Assembly (NCBI RefSeq): GCF_013364235.1
Contig: NZ_CP054919.1
Coordinates: forward strand, 2,212,810 to 2,276,809
Source: Kitasatospora sp. NA04385
Lineage (GTDB): Bacteria > Actinomycetota > Actinomycetes > Streptomycetales > Streptomycetaceae
Direction: 5' to 3'
Length of the DNA: 64,000 nucleotides
The position numbers and the translations under genes are program-made. The notes under the pieces are model-generated. The model did not search any database. It saw only the letters and a program-made list of their open reading frames with translations, and was not told the DNA's origin. Within the stretch, counting starts at the first letter, position 1; the number at the start of each line of letters is the position of its first letter. Shown here piece after piece: positions 8,652 to 17,648 of this stretch.

Positions 8652-8696
8652 CCGCGAGCCGTCGTCCGGCCGCGGCCGTACCCGGTGAGGATGCCG

Positions 8697-9374
8697 ATGC
8701 CCGCAGTGCTGATCGCGGACGACCACGTGCTCGTGCGCGCCGGACTGGGGGCGCTGCTGCGGGCGGCCCCCGGGCTGGAGGTGGTGGGCGAGGCCTGCGA
8801 CGGGGAGGACGCCGTCGCGCAGGCCGCGGCCGCCCGCCCCGACGTGGTGCTGATGGACATCCGGATGCCCGGCACCGACGGCATCCGCGCCACCGAGCGG
8901 ATCCTCGCCCTGCCGAACGTCCCGCCGCCGCGGATCATCGTGCTCACCACCTTCGACCTCGACGAGTACGTCTACGGGGCGCTGCGGGCGGGCGCGAGCG
9001 GCTTCCTGCTGAAGGAGACCCCGCCCGAGCGGCTGATCGCCGCGATCCACACGGTGGCCGCCGGGGACATGCTGTTCGCCCCGTCCGTCACCCGGCGCCT
9101 GGTCGAGGCGTACGTGCCCGCGCCGCGGCCCGAACGGGAGGACCCGGCGGCCCTGCCGAACGTCACCAACCGGGAGCGGGAGGTGCTGCGGCAGGTCGCC
9201 CGGGGGCTGTCCAACGCCGAGATCGCCGCCGGGCTGTTCCTGAGCGAGGCCACCGTCAAGACCCACCTCAACCGGGCGATGGCCAAGTTGGGGCTCTCCA
9301 GCCGCGCCCAGGCCGTGGTCTTCGGCTACGAGAACGGCCTGGTCGTCCCCGGACGCGGCGACGCCCCCGGGTAG
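8697..9374 (+). CDS. NarL/LuxR-family response regulator
   Basis: A 225-aa regulator: receiver domain (residues 1-120) with acidic pair Asp8/Asp9, phospho-acceptor Asp54 (VVLMDIRMPG) and Lys in FLLKE, then a LuxR-type HTH (NREREVLRQVARGLSNAEIA, SEATVKTHL) at about 150-215. It is the partner of the upstream kinase. I prefer ATG 8697 because GAGG (8687-8690) is 6 bases before it; GTG 8685 and ATG 8691 are in frame. Its likely operator is the inverted repeat in front of the kinase gene. Confidence 0.92.
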   Translation: MPAVLIADDHVLVRAGLGALLRAAPGLEVVGEACDGEDAVAQAAAARPDVVLMDIRMPGTDGIRATERILALPNVPPPRIIVLTTFDLDEYVYGALRAGASGFLLKETPPERLIAAIHTVAAGDMLFAPSVTRRLVEAYVPAPRPEREDPAALPNVTNREREVLRQVARGLSNAEIAAGLFLSEATVKTHLNRAMAKLGLSSRAQAVVFGYENGLVVPGRGDAPG

Positions 9375-9681
9375 CAGCCCCCGGGGACGCCGCGGTCGCC
9401 GCGCCGCGCCCTCCCCCGTTCTCGCCCCCGTGCGGGCGCGGGCGCGACGACCACCGCCGGGCCGCCGCGCCGTCAGGCCGGCGCTACGGCTGTGCAACGA
9501 ACCTAGGCCCCGGACCGCCGCCCGCTCGACCCGCGGCGGGTTGATCCGCGCTACCTCACGGGGTGGAGGGGGCGGCCGCCGGGTCATCCCGCCGCGGTAG
9601 CGGTGGCCGGCCGGGCGGGAGGCCGGGCGCGAGTCTGACGGGGCTTCGGGCGGGGAGGCGCCGGGCTAGGCGGTGGGAGGG
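9375..9681. other. Intergenic stretch without a recognisable gene
   Basis: This stretch separates the convergent regulator and DoxX genes. It is G-rich towards the right end (repeated GGCGGTGGCGG-type units) and holds short GC palindromes such as CCCGCGGCGGG. No reading frame here shows a ribosome site with convincing codon use. Confidence 0.5.
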
Positions 9682-10140
9682 TCAGGCGGTGGCGGTGGCG
9701 GGGGCCGGGGCCGGGGCCGGGCGGCGACGGGCCGGGAGGAGGGCGTCGAGGGCGAGGGCGCCGGGGCCGGTGACGGCGAGCAGGAGGAAGGTCCAGGCGA
9801 AGAGGGCGGCGCTCTCACCGCCGTTCTGGATCGGGAGCAGGCCGCCCTCCTGGTGGACGGAGAAGTACGCGTAGGCCATCGAGCCGGAGCAGACCACGGC
9901 CGCGGTGCGGGTGCCGAGGCCGAGCAGGACCAGGGTGCCGCCGACCAGCTGGATGACGGCCGCGTACCAGCCCGGCCAGGACAGGGCCTCCACCGTGCCG
10001 CCGCCCTTGGCGCCGCCGAGCACCCCGAACAGCGAGGCCGCGCCGTGGCAGGCGAAGAGCAGGCCGGTGACCGCCCGGGTCAGGCCGAGGAGGTAGGGGC
10101 GGGCCGTTTCGACCGTGCGGTGGGCGGCGGACGGGGACAT
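9682..10140 (-). CDS. DoxX family membrane protein
   Basis: A 152-aa protein with four hydrophobic helices and the DoxX pattern: LLGLTRAVTGLLFACHGAASLFG, then PGWYAAVIQLVGGTLVLLGLGTR and MAYAYFSVHQ. DoxX proteins are small inner-membrane proteins; some take part in thiol or oxidative stress defence. ATG 10140 (MSPSAAHR) has AGGCCTCC-like sequence before it but no perfect ribosome site. A near-consensus iron box lies 46-64 bases upstream, so iron repression is likely. It ends in a run of Ala-Pro repeats. Confidence 0.85.
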   Translation of the reverse strand: MSPSAAHRTVETARPYLLGLTRAVTGLLFACHGAASLFGVLGGAKGGGTVEALSWPGWYAAVIQLVGGTLVLLGLGTRTAAVVCSGSMAYAYFSVHQEGGLLPIQNGGESAALFAWTFLLLAVTGPGALALDALLPARRRPAPAPAPATATA

Positions 10141-10185
10141 GGAAGGCCTCCAGGGCAGCGAAGTCGGCGCGTTCACAACAGAAAC

Positions 10186-10204
10186 TGAGGTTAGCCTCAC
10201 CTAC
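10186..10204. promoter_or_regulatory. DmdR/IdeR-type iron box upstream of doxX
   Basis: TGAGGTTAGCCTCACCTAC matches the 19-bp actinobacterial iron-box consensus TTAGGTTAGGCTCACCTAA at 16 positions, including the AGGTTAG and CTCACCTA half-sites. It lies in the doxX promoter region (gene start 10140, minus strand) and after the end of the regulator gene at 10287. DmdR1 would bind it with Fe2+ and repress. Confidence 0.75.
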
Positions 10205-10286
10205 CTTTCGTTGAAGATGCAACCTTCATCACGGAGTCTCCGCAAGCGGACGGCGATCCGCCGCTCACGCGCTGCGCACGCGACGT

Positions 10287-10967
10287 TCACGCACCACCCG
10301 GGCTCCCGGCGGCCACCAGGCCGGATTCGTAGGCGGCGATGACGGCCTGGGCCCGGTCGCGGACGTCGAGCTTCGCGAAGAGCGAGGTGATGTGGTTCTT
10401 GACGGTGGAACGGCTGAGGTCGAGGGCCCCGGCGATGACGTCGTTGTCGAGACCGGTGGCGATCAGCCGCCACACCTCGGTCTCCCGGGGGGTCAGCTCG
10501 GCCCCGGCGGGACGCGCGACGGCGGGGGCCGGAGCGGTGGGGGTGCGGACGTAGGCCGAGATCAGGCGGGTGAGCAGGCGCGGGGCGACCACCGCCTCGC
10601 CGGTGCGGACGGTGCGGATCGCGGCGGCGAGCTCCTCCGGCGAGACGTCCTTGGGGAGGAAGCCGCAGGCCCCGGCCCGGAGCGCGGCGACCACGTACTC
10701 GTCGAGGTCGAAGGTGCTGAGCGCGAGGACCCGGCAGTCGGGGAGCACCCGGGCCAGCTCGCGGGTCGCGTCGACGCCGTCGAGGACGGGCATCCGGATG
10801 TCCATCACCACCACGTCGGGGCGCAGCCGGCGGGCGAGCTCGACCGCGTCGGCGCCGTTCTCGGCCTCGCCGACCACCTCGAAGGCCGGGTCGGGCGAGA
10901 GGATGAGGCAGAGCCCGCGGCGCACCAGCGGCTGGTCGTCGGCGACCAGAATCCGGATCGGGGTCAT
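10287..10967 (-). CDS. NarL/LuxR-family response regulator
   Basis: A 226-aa regulator: receiver with Asp10/Asp11, phospho-acceptor Asp56 (VVVMDIRMPV) and Lys in FLPKD, then LuxR HTH (LTPRETEVWRLIATGLDNDVIA, SRSTVKNHITSLFAKL). Its ATG overlaps the kinase stop in an ATGA tetranucleotide (10964-10967), so the pair is translationally coupled. Targets are unknown; the divergent MMPL exporter gene beyond the kinase is the obvious candidate. Confidence 0.93.
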   Translation of the reverse strand: MTPIRILVADDQPLVRRGLCLILSPDPAFEVVGEAENGADAVELARRLRPDVVVMDIRMPVLDGVDATRELARVLPDCRVLALSTFDLDEYVVAALRAGACGFLPKDVSPEELAAAIRTVRTGEAVVAPRLLTRLISAYVRTPTAPAPAVARPAGAELTPRETEVWRLIATGLDNDVIAGALDLSRSTVKNHITSLFAKLDVRDRAQAVIAAYESGLVAAGSPGGA

Positions 10968-12505
10968 CGGAGGGCCTCCGTGGGGAGTGTGGCGGACTCG
11001 CGGGCGGGGGAAGGGAGTTCGATGGGCAGAGCAGCGGATTCGGCCGCCGGGAAAGGGAGTTCGGCGGGCCGGGCAAGCGGCTCACCGCTCCCATGGGGTG
11101 GATCGGCGAGAAGGGATTCAAATCCACTGGCAGAGAAGGGGAGTTCGGCGACAAGAGCGGCCGACTCGCCGGTGGAGGAAGCGAGTTCGGTGGGTGGAGC
11201 GGTGGACTCACCGAGGGGAGAGGGGAATTCGGTGGGAGGGGCAGCGGACTCGCTGGCGGCAGAAGGGAGTTCGGCGACCGAATCGGCGGATCCGCCTGTG
11301 AGGGAAGGGAGTTCGGCGGGTGCGGTGGGCGGTTCCTCGGTGGGCAGGGGCAGTTCGGCGTGGACGGCGAAGCCGCCGTCGGGGTGGGGGGTGGCGGTGA
11401 GGGTGCCGCCGTGGAGGGCGGTGCGTTCGCGCATGCCGATCAGGCCGTGTCCGCCGCGTTCGGCCGGGGGGTGGGCGGCGGTGGGGCCGTGGTCGCGGAC
11501 GTGGACGGTGAGCAGGTCGGGGCGGTAGGTCAGGCGGACGGTGGCGCGGGTCGGGCCGGCGTGCTTGCGGGTGTTGGTCAGGGCTTCCTGGACGATCCGG
11601 AACACCGTCAGGCCGAGGGCGGGCGGCAGCGGGCGGACCTCGCCGTGCACGGTGAGTTCGGCGGGCAGGCCGGCCAGCCGGGACTCCGCGAGCAGTCGGG
11701 GCAGGTCGTCGGTGCCGGGCTGCGGGGCGGGCGGGACGGCGTCCGGTTCGTCGCCGGCCCGCAGCACGTCCAGGAGTTGGCGCATCTCGCGCAGCGCGAG
11801 GCGGCCGGAGGACTCCAGGGTGACCAGGGCGTCCCGGACCACCTCGGGGTCGGCGAGGTTGGCGCGGGCGCCACCGGCCATCAGCTGCATGGTGGTGATG
11901 TGGTGGGCGACCACGTCGTGCAGCTCCCGGGCGATCCGGCGGCGCTCCTCGGCCACCGCGCGGTCGGCGAGCAGCTGCCGGTTGGCCGTCACCTCGCGCT
12001 GCCAGCGGGCCACCGCGAGACCGCCGACGGCGACCAGCAGCGCGGAGGCCGGGGCGGACACCGCCACGTCCCAGGGCGGCACCCGGAAGTGGCCCTGGCC
12101 GAGGACGATGGTCACCGAGGTGGCCAGGACGGCCGCGGCGGTCCTGGCGGGGCTGCTCACCCGGGCCACCGAGTACACCGCGATCGCCAGGACCACCCCG
12201 AAGTGCGGCTGCCCGGGGCCGCACAGGTCGGCGGCGGCGACCAGCACCGTCGACACGGCGAGCGCCGGGAGCGGGCGGCTGTGCCGGAAGAGCAGCGGCA
12301 GGGCGGCCAGCAGTCCGAGCAGGAACCCGGGCAGGCCGGACCCCTGTCGACCGTCCGCCGCGGTGAACAGCAGGGTGGAGACCGCGTCGGCCAGGCCCGC
12401 CGCCACCGCCACCAGGGCGTCGGTCCGGGTCCACGGCACGCCGTCCCGCGCCGCCGCGCCGTCCCGCGCCGCCGCGGTGTCCGGGTGCTGCTGCGGTCGT
12501 GCCAT
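10964..12505 (-). CDS. Sensor histidine kinase with a 14-residue-repeat tail
   Basis: A 513-aa kinase of the HisKA_3 class. Residues 28-165 hold about five hydrophobic helices. The phospho-acceptor is His196 in RIARELHDVVAHH, and the HATPase_c domain carries QEALTNTRKHA and GGHGLIGMRERT. After the ATPase domain the chain does not stop but continues into eight imperfect 14-residue units (consensus A/T-E-L-P-S-x-x-x-E-S-A-A-x-P), which is not usual for this family. The start is ATG 12505 with AGGGGGA upstream; ATG/GTG codons further up in frame have no site. It overlaps the regulator by 4 bases and is divergent from the MMPL gene. Confidence 0.9.
   Translation of the reverse strand: MARPQQHPDTAAARDGAAARDGVPWTRTDALVAVAAGLADAVSTLLFTAADGRQGSGLPGFLLGLLAALPLLFRHSRPLPALAVSTVLVAAADLCGPGQPHFGVVLAIAVYSVARVSSPARTAAAVLATSVTIVLGQGHFRVPPWDVAVSAPASALLVAVGGLAVARWQREVTANRQLLADRAVAEERRRIARELHDVVAHHITTMQLMAGGARANLADPEVVRDALVTLESSGRLALREMRQLLDVLRAGDEPDAVPPAPQPGTDDLPRLLAESRLAGLPAELTVHGEVRPLPPALGLTVFRIVQEALTNTRKHAGPTRATVRLTYRPDLLTVHVRDHGPTAAHPPAERGGHGLIGMRERTALHGGTLTATPHPDGGFAVHAELPLPTEEPPTAPAELPSLTGGSADSVAELPSAASESAAPPTEFPSPLGESTAPPTELASSTGESAALVAELPFSASGFESLLADPPHGSGEPLARPAELPFPAAESAALPIELPSPARESATLPTEALR
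10982..11317 (-). repeat. Eight tandem 42-bp units inside the kinase gene
   Basis: Eight consecutive 42-bp units encode 14-residue repeats at the C-terminus of the kinase, followed by five unique residues (TEALR). Units are diverged but phase is kept without any indel. The DNA shows the repeated GGGAGTTCGG or GGGAGTTCGATGGG type core on the plus strand. Confidence 0.8.
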
Positions 12506-12799
12506 GTCCGTCCCCCTGTCCCACCGGCGTCCCACCGGCGTCCCGTTCGCGTCCGTTCCCGGTCGCGTTGCCGCTGACCAGGCCCGATGCCCTCATTCTG
12601 GCACCGGCCCGACGGGGTGGACGTCGCCTTGGAGGGCGGGCGGTCCTGGGAGCCGGCTCCCAGGCGCGGGGGCGGTGGGGGCCCGCGGGCCCCGGTGCGG
12701 ATCGTCCGCCGCCCCGACGCCGCGGGGGTGCTCCGGCTGATGGTCTGTCATCGGGCGGCGACCGCCGCCCGACCAGCAGCCACGCAGACGGAGGGCGAC

Positions 12800-14998
12800 G
12801 TGATCCGCGCACTGACCGGATTCTCCACCAGACACGCCTGGAAGGTGATCGCCGTGTGGGCGGTCCTCGGGGTCGCGCTGGCCGGGGTGGCGCCGGTGCT
12901 GTTCGCCCGGGTCACCGGGAGCAGCACCGCGGACTTCCTGCCGGCCCGCTACGACTCGGCGGCGGCGCTGCGGGTCGCCGAGGAGCACTTCGGGCTGCGG
13001 CCCGACGCCACCACCGTCACGGTGCTGGTGGCCCGCACCGACGGCGGCGCGCTGACCGACGCCGACCGGCGGCGGATCGACGCCGAGGCGGCCGAACTCG
13101 GCCGACGGCGGGTGGTGATGCCGCGCGAGGACGACATGCCGGCCTTCCTGGTGACCGACCGCTCGCAGACGCCGAAGGTGGCGCCCGCGATGGTCGCCCC
13201 GGACGGCGGCTTCGAACTGCTGGCCGTCGAACTGGCCGGCAACGCCGCCGACGAGGGCGTGCAGGGCGTCTACCGGGCGTTCCGGGACGCGGCCCGGGAG
13301 CGGTTCGCCGCGGCCGGGCTGCGCACCGGCTTCACCGGCAACCTGGCCGAGACCGCCGACGGCGCCGACGCGAACCGGACGGCGGCCGCCGTCGGCAACG
13401 CCCTGGTCCTCGGGCTGATCGTGCTGCTCAACGTGCTGGTGTTCCGCAGCGTGCTGGCCGCCGTACTGCCGCTGCTCGCGGTGGCGCTGGTCGGCGGCGT
13501 GGCGGGCGGCGCGGTGGCGGGCGCGGCCTGGCTCACCGGCCTGCGGCTGGACGCCTCCACCCCGGGCCTGATCTCGGTGGTCCTGCTCGGCATCGGCGTC
13601 GACTACCTGCTGTTCCTGCTGTTCCGCTACCGCGAGGTGCTGCGGGCCAGGCCGGACGCGCCCGCCCGCCTGGTCGCCGCCGAGGTGTCCGGCCGGGTCG
13701 GCACCGCGATCACCTCGGCCGCGCTGACCATCATCGCCGCGTTCGCCACCCTGGGCGTGGCGGAGTTCGGCCAGTTCCGCTCGCTCGGCCCGGCGATCGC
13801 CGTCGCCGTGCTGGTGATGCTGCTGGGCAGCCTGACCCTGATGCCCGCGCTGCTCGCCGCCTGCGGGCGCGGCATGTTCTGGCCGTCGCGCGCGCTGCGC
13901 CGGGAGCCGCGTCCGGGCGTCGCCGCCCGGCTGGGCGACCTGGTGGCCCGCCGGCCCGGGACGGCGCTGCTGGCCTCCGTCGCGCTGCTGAGCGCGCTGG
14001 CCGCGGGCACGGTCGGGATCCGGATGGACTACGGCCTCGGCGGTGGTTCGGGGACGCCCGCGTCCGCCACCGCCGCCGAGATCTCCCGCTCGCTCCCGGC
14101 CGGGGTGTCCGACCCGGCCAGCGTGTACGCCACCGCCGACGGGGGCGGCGCCGTCGACCCGGCGGCCTTCGCCGACCTGGCCCGCGCGCTCGGCGGGGTC
14201 GCGGGCGTCGGGCAGGTCGCCGACCCGGTGGGCAGCCCGGACGGCCGGGCCGTCCGGATCGACGTCTACCCCGTGGCCGACCCGCAGGGCGCGCAGGCCC
14301 GGGCCCTGGTGTCCGGACCGCTGCGGGCCGCCGTCGCCGCCCACTCCCCCGCCGGGACGAGCGCCCACGTCGGCGGCACCGCGGCGGTGTACGCCGACGT
14401 GTCGGACGCGGTCGACCACGACCTGCTGGTGGTGTTCCCGGTCGCGGCGGCGCTGATCGCACTGATCCTGCTGCTGCTCCTGCGCAGCCTGCTCGCCCCG
14501 GCGGCGCTGCTGCTCTCGGTCGGGCTGGGGTTCGCCGCCACCCTGGGCAGCGCCGCCCTGGTGTTCCAGCACCTGCTGGACCGGCCCGGCGTGGCCTTCA
14601 CCCTGCCGCTGGTGCTGTTCCTGTTCGTGGTGGCGCTCGGCACCGACTACAACATCCTGATCACCGACCGGATCCGCGAGGAGATGCGCCGCCCCGGCCC
14701 GGCCCGGGCCGCCGTGGCCCGCGCCGTCCGGCACACCGCGCCCGCCGTCGCCACCGCCGGCCTGGTGCTGGGCGGTTCGTTCGCCACCCTGGCGACCACG
14801 CCGGGCGGCGAGCAGACCGCCTTCGCGCTGGCGCTCGGCATCCTGCTCTCCGCGCTGCTGCTGTCGCTGGTGGTGGTCCCGGCGGTGGCCGCACTGCTCG
14901 GCCGCGCCCTGTGGTGGCCGCTGCGGCCGGCGCCGGAGCGGGTGCCTTCGGCTTCGGCCGGGACCGCGGACGTCCGGGCCCGGGAGTCGGCCCGGTGA
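12800..14998 (+). CDS. MMPL/RND family transporter
   Basis: A 732-aa exporter with the MMPL layout: N-terminal helix (HAWKVIAVWAVLGVALAGVAPVLF), a large extracytoplasmic loop starting DFLPARYDSAAALRVAEEHFG, a bundle of helices with the GxxxDY proton-relay motif (GIGVDYLLFLLFRYRE), a second loop, and a second bundle with ALGTDYNILITDRIREE. Such proteins export lipids, siderophores or drugs using the proton gradient. I choose GTG 12800 (MIRALTGF) because GGAGGG precedes it and the family begins there; the frame stays open upstream. It is divergent from the two-component operon, which may control it. Confidence 0.92.
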   Translation: MIRALTGFSTRHAWKVIAVWAVLGVALAGVAPVLFARVTGSSTADFLPARYDSAAALRVAEEHFGLRPDATTVTVLVARTDGGALTDADRRRIDAEAAELGRRRVVMPREDDMPAFLVTDRSQTPKVAPAMVAPDGGFELLAVELAGNAADEGVQGVYRAFRDAARERFAAAGLRTGFTGNLAETADGADANRTAAAVGNALVLGLIVLLNVLVFRSVLAAVLPLLAVALVGGVAGGAVAGAAWLTGLRLDASTPGLISVVLLGIGVDYLLFLLFRYREVLRARPDAPARLVAAEVSGRVGTAITSAALTIIAAFATLGVAEFGQFRSLGPAIAVAVLVMLLGSLTLMPALLAACGRGMFWPSRALRREPRPGVAARLGDLVARRPGTALLASVALLSALAAGTVGIRMDYGLGGGSGTPASATAAEISRSLPAGVSDPASVYATADGGGAVDPAAFADLARALGGVAGVGQVADPVGSPDGRAVRIDVYPVADPQGAQARALVSGPLRAAVAAHSPAGTSAHVGGTAAVYADVSDAVDHDLLVVFPVAAALIALILLLLLRSLLAPAALLLSVGLGFAATLGSAALVFQHLLDRPGVAFTLPLVLFLFVVALGTDYNILITDRIREEMRRPGPARAAVARAVRHTAPAVATAGLVLGGSFATLATTPGGEQTAFALALGILLSALLLSLVVVPAVAALLGRALWWPLRPAPERVPSASAGTADVRARESAR

Positions 14999-15005
14999 GC
15001 GAACC

Positions 15006-15037
15006 GGGGGCCCGGCCGGCCCGTGGGCCGGGCCCCC
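15006..15037. terminator. Convergent terminator after MMPL gene
   Basis: GGGGGCCCGGCC (15006-15017) pairs with GGCCGGGCCCCC (15026-15037) across an 8-base loop. It starts 8 bases after the MMPL stop and lies before the stop of the convergent HTH gene. Confidence 0.7.
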
Positions 15038-15049
15038 GGATGTCCGGGG

Positions 15050-16012
15050 TCAGTCCGTGCCGGGTTCGGGAACGCGCCAGAGGATCGGGAAGCGCTCCGC
15101 GTCCGGCAGGCCGGGCGGGCCGGGCGGACCGATCTGCTTGATCAGGTAGCCGAAGACCATGTGGTGCGCGTCCTCGGACACCTCGTCCCAGGTGTCCGGG
15201 GTCACGGTCATGACCTCGCGCATCAGGCTCAGGTCCGACTCGTTCTCCAGCATCTCGGCCCGGTCGTCCCGGTCCATCGTCCCGTCGGCCCGCATCGCGC
15301 GGATCGACTCCGCGAGGAGGTTGGGCTCCGTCCGCAGGCGGCGGCGCACTTCCCGGCAGCCGTACCGGAAGGCCGCGAACGCGTCCGCCGCCTCCCGGTC
15401 CATGTTCTGGTAGCCGTACGGCGAACCTTCGACGGCTCCGATGTAGTCGCCCTTGAGCGTGTGCAGCAGGACCCGGAGCGCGTGCTCGGCCCCGTCCTCC
15501 TCGATGAGCTTCTCCATCGCCCGGATCCAGGTGTCCTCGGAGATGATGGGTTCGTGCGGGACCGCGAGCCCGGGAGCGATCTGGATCGCGCTGAACGGGT
15601 TGACCAGGATGCCCATGACCATCTCGGGCGTCCACTTGCCGTCCTCTCCGCCCCAGCCGCTGTTGGCCAGTTCCTGGAAGGACTTCCGGCCGCCCTTCTC
15701 GCCCTCGCGGGCAGCCCGCCACAGCAGGAGGAACCTCCCGGACTCGGCTTCCTCGTCCCTGGGGGGACTGCACAGGCTCGCCAGCACCCGGACGAGGTCG
15801 TGCAGCGTCTCCCAGCGCGGCATCCGCTTCCCGTTGAGCGCGGACCGCACGGTCTCGTGGCTGGCGGCGGACAGCGCGTCCTCCCGCTCGCGGATCAGCG
15901 TGCTCAGTTTGCGGGGGCTCAACCGGCCCGCCGCCCGGTGCAACTCGTGGAGCGCGTCGACCAGTTCCTGGGGCCGGCTCTCCGGCCGGGACCCACCCGG
16001 GGCGTCCGCCAC
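15050..16012 (-). CDS. HTH-domain protein of unknown function
   Basis: A 320-aa protein. Residues 10-85 resemble the XRE-like N-terminal HTH found on many streptomycete regulators and STAND proteins (LSPRKLSTLIRERED, then SHETVRSALNGKRMPRWETLHDLVRVLA). The remaining 230 residues are helical and charged with no motif I recognise; there is no membrane segment. Start ATG 16012. Base composition is slightly less extreme than its neighbours. It is divergent from the zinc-ribbon gene at 16212 with about 200 bases between, and may regulate it. Confidence 0.65.
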   Translation of the reverse strand: MADAPGGSRPESRPQELVDALHELHRAAGRLSPRKLSTLIREREDALSAASHETVRSALNGKRMPRWETLHDLVRVLASLCSPPRDEEAESGRFLLLWRAAREGEKGGRKSFQELANSGWGGEDGKWTPEMVMGILVNPFSAIQIAPGLAVPHEPIISEDTWIRAMEKLIEEDGAEHALRVLLHTLKGDYIGAVEGSPYGYQNMDREAADAFAAFRYGCREVRRRLRTEPNLLAESIRAMRADGTMDRDDRAEMLENESDLSLMREVMTVTPDTWDEVSEDAHHMVFGYLIKQIGPPGPPGLPDAERFPILWRVPEPGTD

Positions 16013-16211
16013 TTCGATCCTCCTGTGCGTCGGGGCCGGGAAACGGGCTCCGGCCGGGTGTCAAGTTCTACCGCCGCGGCACGCTGGACAGGTGGCTTTC
16101 GTCAAGTTTCGTCAAGTCTGGCTTCCGGGCCTCCGGTTGGTGACTAACGGCCGCGCACCCCGGTGAGCATGGTGGGAACACCGGCGGAGCACGACCCCGA
16201 GGAGTTCACCC

Positions 16212-17624
16212 GTGCACATCCCTGTCTACGCGTACGGCGCGATCCGTGCCGCCCTACCCGGCGTACCGACGGGCCGGCAGATGGCGAGCCTGGACTGCTG
16301 TGTGTGTGGCGCCCCGTTCGGCCCGGAACTCGGTGCGATGCCGCTCGGTCCCACTCCGGAAGAGGGCCTGTCCGGGTGCGGTCCGTGCCTGCGGCGACTG
16401 ATCACCCTGGCTCGGGAGAGCAGGGACACCGCACTGGTGCGGACGGCTGAGCAGGTCCGCCGGGACTCCGAGCGGTGGGAGTCGGTCCGTGACCACTACG
16501 CGGCTCGACTCGACGCCGTTCGGCGGGCCGCGGAGAAGGTGGCCGAACTCGCCGGGAACGACGAGATCCCGCCGCTGCGGGTCGCCTGGCTCTCGGTGTC
16601 GTTGGAGTCGGCCCACGACTGGCTCCCCGAAACCCCGGTGCCCCCCGCTTCGGTCGACCCGGGCGACCACGGGCTGATGGAGGCGAAGCTGATGACGGGC
16701 AGCGCCATGATCACGGCCCGCGAAGCCGTGGCCGACCGGCTCGCCTACCACCTGATCAACGAGGCGCAGCCCGAAGAACCGGAGATGTGCGAGGAGTTCG
16801 AGTGCCCCGAGGGCTGCTCCGGGCGGCACGACTCCTCGCACATCGACTGCGGGCCGGACACCGTCTTCGAGGACCTCCTGGAGCACGGCGTCACCATCGA
16901 GGAGCCCGGTCCGGCTCCCCTGTCACCGGAGCTCGCCGCGCTCTTCGGGTCGCGGCCCGAGGAACCGTCCCCCTCGTTCCCGGAACTGCCGGAGCAGGCC
17001 GCGGCCGCGCTCCTCCACCTCGGCGTCGATCCCGACGACCCGGAGGTCCTGCTGAGCGCGGCGGCCGCGGGGCTGGCCGCCGAAGTCCTGCAGAACGAAC
17101 CGTTCGACGCGGTCCGCGCGGCGTCCGGCGGACCGGACGCCGGTGAGGTCCTCGCCCAGGGCGTCGACCTGTACCGCCGGTCCCGCAAGGCCCTCCTCGC
17201 CGCCCGGGAGGGCGGGCCCGAACGCCTGCGCGCGTTCACGATCGTCGCCTCGGACCTGGACCTCCCCTGGGCCGGCGGCTCCCGCTTCACCCTGCGGACC
17301 GCGTCCGGGCCGGTGGCCGACCTCGTCGAGCACATCGACCGACAGGTGTGGATCACACAGGAGTTGATGCGCAGGCAGGGCTGGCGCGACGCGCTCCTGC
17401 ACCGGGCGTTCACCGCCGTCTTCAAAGCGTCCCACCACTTCGGCATGCCCGGCTGGCCCGCCCTGGTCGGCACCGCGGTGGAACGCCTCGCCGCGATGGA
17501 CCGGTCCGCCCTGCCGCCGGAACTCGCCGACCTCCCCGCGGTGGAGGCCGCGCTGCTCCGGGCGCCGGACCGACTGGGGACGGACGCACTCGGATGGCTG
17601 GCCCGCCGTGCCCTGCTCGGCTGA
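16212..17624 (+). CDS. Unknown protein with N-terminal zinc ribbon
   Basis: A 470-aa cytoplasmic protein. Two Cys pairs near the N-terminus (CCVCGAPF at about 30-37 and GCGPCL at about 56-61) can form a zinc ribbon. A second Cys/His group follows at about 196-217 (EMCEEFECPEGCSGRHDSSHIDC). The C-terminal half is helical, with no catalytic motif I recognise. GTG 16212 has GAGGAG 7 bases upstream. The next small membrane gene starts 24 bases after its stop, so they are likely co-transcribed. It could be a partner of the divergent HTH protein, but this is only context. Confidence 0.6.
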   Translation: MHIPVYAYGAIRAALPGVPTGRQMASLDCCVCGAPFGPELGAMPLGPTPEEGLSGCGPCLRRLITLARESRDTALVRTAEQVRRDSERWESVRDHYAARLDAVRRAAEKVAELAGNDEIPPLRVAWLSVSLESAHDWLPETPVPPASVDPGDHGLMEAKLMTGSAMITAREAVADRLAYHLINEAQPEEPEMCEEFECPEGCSGRHDSSHIDCGPDTVFEDLLEHGVTIEEPGPAPLSPELAALFGSRPEEPSPSFPELPEQAAAALLHLGVDPDDPEVLLSAAAAGLAAEVLQNEPFDAVRAASGGPDAGEVLAQGVDLYRRSRKALLAAREGGPERLRAFTIVASDLDLPWAGGSRFTLRTASGPVADLVEHIDRQVWITQELMRRQGWRDALLHRAFTAVFKASHHFGMPGWPALVGTAVERLAAMDRSALPPELADLPAVEAALLRAPDRLGTDALGWLARRALLG

Positions 17625-17648
17625 CGGCCCGCGGACGGGGGTGGCACG

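Noticed and set aside
12499..15141. 880-codon plus-strand frame overlapping the MMPL gene
   Set aside because: It is a shifted frame of the transporter gene, Arg/Gly-rich and without any domain.
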